Source: Linnemannia elongata (lineage: Eukaryota; Mortierellomycota; Mortierellomycetes; Mortierellales; Mortierellaceae). From it: a DNA stretch of 64,000 nucleotides. Each line of letters begins with the position of its first letter. Position 1 is the stretch's first letter. A program made the translations under genes and the position numbers. The stretch lies in the NCBI GenBank assembly GCA_036320915.1, contig JAXBDG010000024.1, positions 348,272 to 412,271 of the forward strand, written 5' to 3'. Below the pieces are notes generated by a model that worked only from the letters and a program-made list of their open reading frames with translations, was not told the DNA's origin and ran no database searches. Below, in pieces: positions 31,268 to 41,500 of this stretch.

Positions 31268-32186
31268 AAGGAGGTGCGCAAAGGAGAGAGTGTAAAGGAG
31301 GAGAAGGCTATATGCAAACAACAAAAGTCGTCCTGAACCCCACCATCATGCTCGTTATTTTTCTGATTACGTTTGACCATAGTATACAATGTAAACCCCC
31401 CTTTCAAAGCCCTTGGCACCAACGCCTTTACACATTGCAGATGGTTCTCTTTCTCTGTGCCGTTGACCCGTTAGTACTCACTCCCGACCTACGCCAACCA
31501 CTCGGTCAAAATTACACTTACTGACACATAAACACAGTTGATCAACAGGCCTTACCCGTCTACAAGTGCGTGCTACGAGTCTAAGATAGTCAAAAGGGAC
31601 ACATGCCTACTTTTACTTGGGCCGGGGAGGGGGGGTGGGGGGTGGTGGAGAATACCACAAAGAAAAGATAGTGTCCCTCACAGTACAAACGTAGCATGCA
31701 ATGTGCAACCCATCCCTTAACTACGATCGGCAACGGTGTCTTATTTTATTCATAATCACACAAAGCAGCACATATGAAACCGTCGAAAGAAGAGTTTCCC
31801 TAACCATACTTTATCGGGTGGGCGCGCAGCTACGAGAGTAAAGGGCCTGCAAAGAAAGAGTCGTCCACAAACCAGTTACTTTTCGCCTAAATTCCCTTCC
31901 CTTCTTCATTTCTTTCCTTCTCCCGCTGCCAAAACACGACCGTAGGCACATCCTTTACCCATCTGTTAACACCCGCAGCACGATACACATCCATGATTTG
32001 CTCCCTTCTTTTACCATCTTACAACCTCAATTTAGACCACGTCAAAGACTTTGTATTTGAATAAAAAAAAAATCACATAATATCATATGTCTTTAATTGA
32101 GTATTCTTCAGGCTTCATTCTCTTGTTTCATATTTTACCATTTTTTCGCCTCCTCCTCAACCCTTTCTCTCCCTTCACATGCACCA
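31268..32186. other. No gene recognised
   Basis: The 3' flanks of two convergent genes. It includes a G-rich run near 31620-31650. Confidence 0.5.
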
Positions 32187-33251
32187 TTACTGGCCAGGGG
32201 CATCCATACTCCCGCTTCTCTGCCTTCTTGAACCTCGCCCCTCGCCGGACTTTGACTTTGGCCCTCTCTGCATCTTCTTTGGCAAGTCTACCTCCTCAAC
32301 ATCACCGCCGTCGCTGCCATCATCGTCTCCCGTTCTTGTTCGTTTGACAGCAACGCGAACACCATTTCCATTGGCTGCTGTAGATTTGGCCGCCTTGGTC
32401 GCTTTGGTCGCCTTGATTGCTTTGGTTGCCTTGATCGCATTGGTCGCCTTGGTCGCTTTGGTCGCTTGGATTGCTGCACCAGTGGTAATAGTCTTGCTTG
32501 CTTTCTTGATGGCCTTGGACTTCCAACCGTGCGGAAGGCTAACTCCACGTGGACGACCTTCTCCTTTCAGGTCATTTTCGGTTCCATCGACTATACTGTC
32601 TAGATCCAATCCCTTGCTCAAATCTGCGCCCACTGTTCCAGGCACTTGTGACTGTTGAACTAGAAGGCGAGCACCCTCTTCAAGGGCTTGCATCGTCTCC
32701 GCGATCCCGTCCAGCTTACTGGTGTTTTTGACGAGACTTTTGGCGGAGATAAGGATCCTGTTCCCTGGGGCTTTGGGTTGTGTTGAATGACGAGCAACAG
32801 GTGGAGGTCGAAGGATAGAGTTAGAGTCGTCCATAAAGGTATCGATGGATAGATCCGTGCCGACAGGGTCTTTGCTGGCACCCTCGTTGACTGTTACCGT
32901 CTGTGCGCGGAGGAAAGGTTTGTCGGAGAGTTGTTGCTTGAGGTTCGGATCAAATTGTTTCCCCTCTTTGTACCAGCGTGGCAGAATCATGCAAGGGTGA
33001 AAAAGGAATCGTGCATCCTCCATCATCAAACAAAAGAAATGCCTACAAACAATGCCCTTATTCTGTTGCAATGCGCAGGTACAGAAGTAGGTGCGGTTTG
33101 TTCGTAAGATCACATACTCTGGGCGCGTGCTTTTTCCTGTGTCAGCCATAGAAGAGACACGGAAAACCCCTTCCGATGTGTGCCTGGGGATGGACGCGAG
33201 CAAAGCATGAACCGAGCCACGCTGAAGTTGTTCGGCGCGGGATAGTTTTGA
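32187..33251 (-). CDS. SWIM zinc-finger C-terminal exon of a MULE-type transposase
   Basis: The frame opens in phase 0 after an acceptor-like CTCCAG at 33251 and encodes 354 residues to a stop. It has no ATG-led N-terminus of its own, so it is probably a 3' exon. YFCTCALQQNKGIVCRHFFC is a textbook SWIM finger (CxC...CxH), which follows the MULE domain in FAR1-type proteins. After it come MILPRWYKEGKQF, a linker, a run of KATKAT/KAIKAT repeats (about 12 units), an NLS-like KKMQRGPKSKSG and a basic tail. The MULE exon ending at 38625 also has a phase 0 donor, so both may belong to one gene whose intron has been enlarged to 5.4 kb. Alternatively it is an orphan piece of another MULE. Confidence 0.65.
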   Translation of the reverse strand, partial: SKLSRAEQLQRGSVHALLASIPRHTSEGVFRVSSMADTGKSTRPEYVILRTNRTYFCTCALQQNKGIVCRHFFCLMMEDARFLFHPCMILPRWYKEGKQFDPNLKQQLSDKPFLRAQTVTVNEGASKDPVGTDLSIDTFMDDSNSILRPPPVARHSTQPKAPGNRILISAKSLVKNTSKLDGIAETMQALEEGARLLVQQSQVPGTVGADLSKGLDLDSIVDGTENDLKGEGRPRGVSLPHGWKSKAIKKASKTITTGAAIQATKATKATNAIKATKAIKATKATKAAKSTAANGNGVRVAVKRTRTGDDDGSDGGDVEEVDLPKKMQRGPKSKSGEGRGSRRQRSGSMDAPGQ

Positions 33252-35989
33252 CTGGAGGGAATGAATGGAATAAACCGGCGATTAGTGCATTTTCCTTTGT
33301 GTTACATAAACCAAGGAAAAAAATGCTCGTAAAAGGAATGAAAAGTAGCAAAGAGGATTCTCTAAACTCTTAAAGGAATCTTTGAGTTTGCCCACTTCAC
33401 GTGATTAACAGGACTTATGAACTTTGAAACGGTTTTACGTTTCTCTTTTTTGTTTTCCCTCTTTTCGGACAATTCTCCCTCTTTTCGGACAATTCTATCT
33501 CTTTTTTTTTTTGTTTTCGGACAATTCTCTCTCTCTTTTTTTTTCTACCCTCTCCTTTTTTTACTTATTTTTCGTTGCATTTCTTGAAATCCCTCCCTCC
33601 TTTGTGTTTTCGTTTCCTCACCCTCTCTTTCCGCTCTTTCATCTCTTTCTCTTCCTCCCTCTCTTCCTCCCTCTCATCCCTCCCTCTCATCCCTCCCTCT
33701 CCTCCCTCTCTCTACCTCCCTCTCATCACTCTCTCTCTTTCCTCTCACTCATCATTCTCTCTCTACACTTCATACAATGTTGTATCATGTTCCTACTACT
33801 GCTTCTATCGTCACTCCTTATTGTGGATGGTAGGGAGCCTATTGGTACTCTGGATGTCGTTGCGGCAACGTCTCAAGCGGTTTTATAAACCGTTATTTAG
33901 AGACCGCGTTATCAGAGGCGACAGATTGTGTAAAGATCCTAGCTCTCTTGAGTAAGTTGACCTTGAGAATGGCCAGCAGGCTCTTGACTATGAGAAGTCG
34001 ACGATGCTTGGTGCTGGAAGCAGCTGTCGTTGGCATGGCGATTGATTCGTTTCTCAAGCATTGTGATTGAAGGTTCCCTCTTTCCTTTTTTTAATCATCA
34101 TTACATATTGAATAGACTTTTTTAAACACTCGCACGCATAAACCTTTACTTTTTTTTATTATTCTTTCTTATTCCTTTCTTATTCCTTTCTCATTCCTGT
34201 CTTTTCTTTGCTTGGTTTGGCTGTTAATGTGCCATGCAATGGGTGTGCGGCTCACCGTTGTTTTGTATCTTATTTTGGGTGGGCTTAGTCGTTTCACTTC
34301 TGTGATGACATCTATGCAAGGCGATGTTGTGACTGCCCTTTTTTCTGATTGTCCAATTCTATTGTTGCCTCTGATCATCCGCGGCCCTTACTGTTGTTCC
34401 AGTTTCCCGATGCCTTTTCATTTTTGTTTCTGACCACCATGTTCCTGTATTTAGAGTGCGTTGACTGGACCTATTTTTTTTCTCCAAGTGCCCCATTGTC
34501 TGTTGATGGTCGATCATTGCGATTTAGCCTTTTGTTCGCGTCTCCTTCTGCCAATTGAAGATTAACATTTTTTTTTTTTTTTTTTTTTTATTGCACCAAT
34601 GCATTGTCCATTGTAAATACTGCTTTATTCTCAGGGTGCATTGGCAATCCAGCTTATTATTAACCATGTCAGTTAACTTTATATTGAAAATGTTAGTGTA
34701 TATGAACTTGATAGTCAATGTGAAGAAAGAGACCGTTCTCTATTATGCACGGCTATATGTTAATATACAGGAGCAGCCATACAGCTAGGGACATCAGTAC
34801 ATAGGGGCTGATGTCTCATATAATGCACTTCATTGAAAAAAAGGTAACTAAAATACACCCGTGCCATAAAAATAAATGCCTTGAGGCCTACACCATATTT
34901 TTTTCCTTTTTTTTCTCTTATTATGTTCCTTATTCCCATTTCTCTCAGAACTGCAATCTTTATCTCTACTAATCAAATTAACAATGGAAAAAGCACCCAA
35001 AGGAAATAATAAACCTCCTTCTGAACCAAGGTTTCCAATTATACTTCGCGATAGGACGTAGGTTGGAAGACACTTACGCTCTCTACTGTCTGTTATGCGC
35101 TATACTGATTGTTAAGTTTATTGCTTTTTTCAGTTCACTCCATACTAATGTTTTCTGTCCATTTCTGTTTTTCCAATTAATACCCTTCCTTTTGCCTTTC
35201 CCAGGGGAAAGGTATCGTCTACGCGTCATGTAATTCCCTCTAAAAATAATCACTTCACTCGAAGCTTGACAAAGACAGAGGAGGAAAAGGTGTGGAAGAT
35301 GAGAAAAATGCCGATGGTATGGAGGGCGTGGAGGAACTAAAGGGGGAGAAGAAGACTACACTACGACGGTGATGTCAATACGCATAAACTAACCACAGGA
35401 CATCCAACCGCCCATTTTCTTCTCCCTCGACAGTGCGGCCATTTCCCTCTACTTTGCACACATGCCCAACTAAAGTGTTCAGCATGAGTGATAATACTTT
35501 TTGTGATTTCGACTTTGTTTTTGAAATGCTCATCCTAACTCTTACGTTCATCCCCCAGATCTTTTTCGCCTGTATTTTATTTCTAACTTTTTGCTCTCAC
35601 ATCGCCATTAACGTTAGAGGAGACGATCACGAACAAACGCGCTTTGAACATCTTGGCGTCAGTTTGATCACATAAATAAAATCAAGTTCATATATCGTTC
35701 GCTCTTTAATCCACCTTTCTTCACTTTTCTCTCTTTCATCATCTATTCTTTCTATCGCTCCTCCAATCACCTGTTAGACGCCACCGGCAGGACAAAACAA
35801 TAATAAGAGAGGCAAACGAACTCCACTAGCAACTGTCGTCCATGATACCCAGCAACTCATTTAAGGACACTCCATCAGAGAAGTGGTCAACTCAGACAGG
35901 ATCTCGCTCGGATCTACAATTAATATCAGGAACAGGAACAAGAGAACATTCTCCTCCAAAAATAAGTCCACTTAACAAGATCTCCCCCG
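33252..35989. other. No gene; pyrimidine-rich and AT-rich filler
   Basis: 33430-33780 is almost purely CT-rich. Poly(T) runs lie at 33500 and 34563-34590. No protein-like frame of note was seen. Confidence 0.5.
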
Positions 35990-36822
35990 AGAACAAAGGA
36001 AGCGCTCTTCCATCAATTCAACACAGGCCGACTGAAACCATGTACGATGGCCAACGGTTCATTCAAGAAACGGGAGGCGTGCAGGTGCATGTCGAGACGA
36101 TCCGACGGAATCTGCGAGGCGAAAGAATCCGGGCACGCGTGCAACAAAGGAGGCTTGATCTCCAACCCAATCCATGTGTGGGATCGGCTTGCATTTGTCC
36201 GGTCACACATAGACTGGACAGTGGCTGACTGGAAGCGAGTCATGCTCACTGATGAGGGCATGATCAGCTGCGTGGGCTCCTTTATCAGGAAGTACAGCGA
36301 CCGAGAGCACAGCTGTCTGCAGCTTCATCAAATCTGCACATCGCTACAAGGTGGGAGAGGGAAAATGCTGATCAGGGGATGCATTACTCTTTTTGAACCA
36401 GGAGACCTTTCCGGTACATGGGTTGTTGGATTTGGAATTCTTCTTTACCATCGTCAACGATTATGTTCTAATCTCATACATTTGGCACGGCATGTATCCT
36501 GCGGAATCAAACCTTCAGAAAGACAACTCTCAGGTTCATACTGTAAACGTCGTACAACAATGGCTTGCCGAGCAGTAGTTTACTGTTCTTGAGGGGCCAG
36601 CCAACTCTCCGGACCACAACATCATCTAGCACGTCTGAGGCTCTATCAAGCATAAACTCGCCCAAGAGCTGGCGCCGAGAAGCATGAAAGATCTCTGGGA
36701 GCGCGTGCAGGATATTTGAGCAACTCTCCAGGAGGACTGCCTGTATGACCTATGCTAGAACTTGCCCAGACGCATGAAGAAGGGGGTCCGAAACAGAAGA
36801 TGGTACACCAAATATTAATCGG
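35990..36822 (+). pseudogene. Tc1/mariner transposase remnant inside the 23-kb element
   Basis: Fragments in several frames line up with a Tc1 transposase: VQVHVETIRRNLRGERIRAR (second HTH), RLAFVRSHIDWTVADWKRVM with LTDEG (first acidic site), GRGKMLIRGCITLFEPGDL, and a final part that reads GPANSPDHNII..HV.GSIKHKL..., where TAG and TGA replace expected Glu and Trp codons of the PANSPDLNxIExxW motif. Frameshifts and stops make it inactive. It differs from the Tc1 remnant at 13.6 kb. Confidence 0.75.
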
Positions 36823-37966
36823 CCACGCCACAATTGATCAATAAGCATTAAGAAACCAGATGAATTTGATATCATATCCAGAACGGTTTAGAGTTTAACA
36901 GGGCGTCAAGAATGGGCATAAGGATGATAGAGATCTGCGGGGTGAATGCAAGGAAGGAGATAAATAAGGTACAGGAGGGCAGAGTATTTAAATGTGTGAG
37001 GCCAGGTCAAAAAAGAAAAAAGAACAAAGGAAGAACAAGGAATACAGCTAATGAGCAAAACGACTAACAGAAAAAAGTGTCATGGATATTATATCTTCTG
37101 CCACGATAAGTGTCGGGAATGAGGCGATGATGGAAGAGAAGGGAAAAGAAGAGAGGAATGGCGAGAGAGGAATGAAATGATGGTGAAAATGAGGAATGCA
37201 ACAAGGAGAATATTTTCCAGAGCCGTTAAGTAAGTGACATGAACGACAATATGGAGCGACACAATAACCAAACCTGAACTGCGGCCAAATTCTTATCTCG
37301 GTGTGGGATAATGAAAAGGAGAGAACAATTTGTGGCAGCAATGTGAGGAACATAATGAGTTGCTCATGAATAAAAGCAACATCGTGCCAAGTTGGTAGAA
37401 CATATGAGGCACTAATACAGCTCTTTTTTTTACTGTGACATCCATACAGCTATGCCCAGGACATTCCCCTACCTGTATCTTACCCGTTGTCCAACAAAGC
37501 CCGGGGTATTTACGCCACTTGCGGGAAAACATCACACCTCACAAAAGCAAGTCGCCAATATCCCTCCAACACAGTTCACAATATATCAGTTGCTTGGCGG
37601 CCATTCACACAGGATCTCATTTGCGGACCAAAATTTGACGAGAAAGAGATGCCCATAACTTCCAGCAATAACAGAGGGGCCACACTGCTACGCTTTGGTA
37701 TGGATAAAGTACGCTCATCCGGCTCAAAGACCAACCCAGTCTTCTCGATATGTTACAGCAAGGGACAAATCATCCTCCCTCACATCACGCCTTACGACAA
37801 AATTATGGATCTGTTGCGACGCAAAACATTCTGTCGCAAAATCAGAAATACAACTCAGCAATGGCGTTTGCCTCTACGATGCAGTCTGGACCAAACTCTT
37901 GCCAACACTAAGAAGGGCGCATTCACCTTTCGCACGAGCGGACAAATTATAGCACACTAGACGACA
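36823..37966. other. No intact gene; possibly decayed Helitron upstream sequence
   Basis: Coding-like stretches (IPPTQFTIYQLLGGHSHRI near 37550) lie before the helicase remnant and may be degraded parts of the same element. Confidence 0.3.
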
Positions 37967-38345
37967 ATGGCCTCCCACAACATATCATTAAACTAAATGT
38001 CGGTCAGCCAATCATCCTTTACGCAATTTTCAACGAGAAGAGGAATGTGCAATGGTACACAACTCAAGTATCAAAACTGGACGAATACATCTTAAAAGCA
38101 AAGATCGTTATAGTATCATTCAACTTCGTTCTCATCACACGAAAGCCACTCTCCTCAAAAGACGACGGCACCACACTAATTAAATTCACACGCTTGCAAC
38201 TTCTAATCCCCGACCTGCTTTCGCACTTACCATCAACAAGGCGCAATGAAAATCAATAACAACAACAGGTGTCTATCTACACCAAGCTGGGTTTTCATAT
38301 GGGCAACTTTATGTTGCACTATCATGTTCAGACCTTGACAACAAA
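37967..38345 (+). pseudogene. Helitron/PIF1-type helicase C-terminal remnant
   Basis: The sequence reads NGLPQHIIKLNVGQPIILYA, then KLDEYILKAKIVI. After a frameshift it reads RPAFALTINKAQ, a stop, and TTTGVYLHQAGFSYGQLYVA followed by LSCSD. This matches the end of Helitron helicases: GLPPHxLxLKxGxPIMLLRN, the AFAxTINKxQGQT motif, then VYL..PVFSHGQLYVALSR. At least one frameshift and one stop are present, so this is a remnant. Confidence 0.75.
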
Positions 38346-38571
38346 TCCTTAGCCTTAACGCTCTAACAATTCTTCGACCTTCAAACACGCCAACAACACC
38401 CTTTACGACAGCCAAAGGAAATTACACCAGAAACATAGTTTTCAAGGTAGCACTTTAACCAGCACCCACTCAATCGAACGATCATACAGCAAACCGTTCA
38501 TTGTTTACTTTGTACAGTACACTTCCAAGAATAAATGGACACAATAATGCAACCCCCAGGAAGAGAACAAT

Positions 38572-41500
38572 TCAAGTGGCAACGCCCTAGTAAAAATAAG
38601 GCAAAGGATCATTACAAAACTCACCAAGCAAAAATCACCATCCTGGACATAAGGAACCGCTCCGAAATTAACGACTGTGAACTTGAGGCCAAAGGAATAA
38701 TCCATCTCGGTTCGCAGCTGACCTTGAGCCCACTGGCTGAGGAATACCTTGCTGGCATCGAGGACTTGACCAAAGATATCGTAGGTCGTATCGCTGACGC
38801 CTAAGCGTCTCATCGGTTTGGCGTCATTCGGATCATTCGACAAAATGGTGAAGAGATCGATTTCATCTTCAATCTTGTTCATGATCGCTTTGAACAGATC
38901 CGATAGGGAAGTCTTGCTGTTGTGCAGAAACATCTTGAGCACATCGTGGTTCTTTTCAACGCGCTGCGTGGAGCGCATCCCTGCGGTGAAAGAGGCTTGC
39001 ACCCATGGTCCTGCCCAGAAATGACGACGGTTGTAAAGCCTTGCAAGATGTACTCCAACTTCGCCAGATTCGAGAGTATCACGCTCCTGTACGGACAAGA
39101 TGGGGTCAGCAGCGATGTGGGAAGTGGCGACATTTACTGGAGTGGAAAGGTTGGGTGGAGTGGAGAGGCTGGGTAGAGTGTTGAGGTTGTTGTTGCTGTC
39201 GTTTTCGTCGACGATGGTAGTGGCGATGGTGGTGGTATCGATGCTAGGAGTAATAGTAGAGGTGATAGAGATGCCAAAGCCGTCTCCTCCAAAGTTTTGA
39301 AGGATGCGTGCCCAGATGCGTTCAAACTCGCCGGCTGTTAAGGCGCAACAGGCGGTTTTGAACATACTGAAAAATTGACTGTATCTGTCATTCAATCTAC
39401 AAGACAAATGCTTCCTCAGATTTTCCTGGATATGCCATATGCAGTTAATCACATGGACACCCTGAAACACCAAAGGAAGCGTTCTATCCATTGCCGCATC
39501 TTGATCAACCATCATAACCTTGGGCAGTAGTCCTTCGGTTGCGTCTTGAAGCTTGGAGAGAACCCATTTGTAGTCCTCTTTTGTCTCATGACGAGATAGA
39601 GCGGTCGCAACGAGTCGTGTCTTGAATTCGCAATCGACGACCACAAAGTTGTGCAGCGGGAGGCCAAGGCGATTGGTGCGGTAAGTACAGTCAGACCTCT
39701 CCTATAGCATACGCTTTTGCCGCAAGGGTTGATATGCTATAGGAGAGGATATGCTACAAGGCTAAGCCGCAATCACATAGCCCTTAATAAAATTGAATAC
39801 GCCCCTTAACAACTTTCTAAATGAGGTGCGCGCGCACCACCTGCACGGAGATGACATCGCTCATTCTACCATGGACCACAACTACACAGGATTGACCCTC
39901 AACAATATCACCATATTGATGCTTCCGCCAAATATGACGTCAGAAATTCAACCCATGGATGCAGGGATTATTGCTGCTTTCAAATGTCATTATCGTCGTC
40001 GCCACTCCCAGGGGCGCTGTCAACAAAGCAGATCGAGGAGAACGCAACATCTACAAGGTCCATGTTTTGCAAGCGATGGCTTGGAGCAGACGAGCGTGGG
40101 CTTCTATTGAGTCGGCCAAGATCAGGAACTGCTTCAACCACACCAACTTGATGGGTCCCAGCAACGAGATCCCTTCAATCGACCAACATTTGCAGGAGGC
40201 CTTTGATGATATCGATCATAACCTAAGCCTACTTCCAAAGGACCTGCGGATTCCTCGAGAGGCGTTCATTGATCCAGTGGGCGAGAACGGGAGCATACAT
40301 ATCCAACTGAGCGACACTGAGTTGTTGGCCTTGCCCTGTTGACGGAACTGACAGGATGGATAAGGACAACGGAGAGGACGAGGGGCAAGAGGAGGAAGAG
40401 GAGGACGAGGAGCAAGATGATGAACCCCCATTGCCAAGCAGGGCAGAGATTCTTGCTGCCATCGATCTCACTATGCAGTACATCGATGGAGATCTTGGCC
40501 CGATTGAATACCCTGAAGAAGGAGACACCTTTGCAGTTACACTCAAGAAATTGAAGGGTTGGCGTGAAGCCCTGCACAAGAGCATCCTTTCGAGCATGAC
40601 TCAACCCGCCCTCCATTCGTTCTTTCGGCTCCAGTAGGATATAGGTCAACAGAGTTGGAATAAATATGCGAATACTCAATACACTACTCAATTGCTTATA
40701 GCATATTGCAACAAGGTCGACATGCTATAGGAGAGGTCGATAGCATACCCACATGGTATGCTATAAGCCCAGTCTAAATTTCATTTTTCAAAAAAAAAAT
40801 ATGCTATAGGGGAGGTTTATGCTATATGAGAGTATGCTATAGGGGAGGTTTGACTGTATTGTCATGCACTAGCACATCACCATAGCGACGGAAAAGATCC
40901 CTCTGTCCTGGGGTCATCCAAAAGACCCGGACAAGCTGGTTCTTGTCATCAACATCGGTGGCAATATACCATCCCTTCTCCTGATTTGCTCTCATACATA
41001 AGGCGATTAGGAGCTGGACCGTCTGAGGGATCTGGATGGCATGGAGTAAAGTCCTAAACTCCTTAAGACGGTTGAGGACCTTTTTTTTTTTTTGTGTGTA
41101 GAGAAAAAATGTGTATGAGAAAATTGATTTGAGTCGAAATGTAAAGTTGTCACTCAAACCGTAACTGTCCACAACAATACCTGATATTTGCAGAACTTTG
41201 CATCCCGAAATTCGATACGCAAAATGTCCAGTGTTTGCTTGTAGGACAGTCGAATCTGGGCACATTTCCCAATAGAAGCGATCATAGGGGCCGTCAAGGG
41301 GTTGGTTCGGCCAAGATTAAAATCGAACTGGTGCTCACAGTGATCGAGGTTGAAGGAGGTGATGTGGTAATCAGGAGCGATGGACAGAGGGGAAGATATG
41401 CTGATCGCGAATGGGCAACCACAACGTGGACTCTCACGCTTGTTGTGCTGTCGATCCTCGTCAGCAACTTTCTTGGATGTATAGAACCCAAAGAAGCTGC

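Noticed and set aside
33424..33955. Long plus-strand frames rich in Phe/Leu/Ser
   Set aside because: Translation of a CT-rich low-complexity stretch, with no membrane-protein-like variation or splice context.
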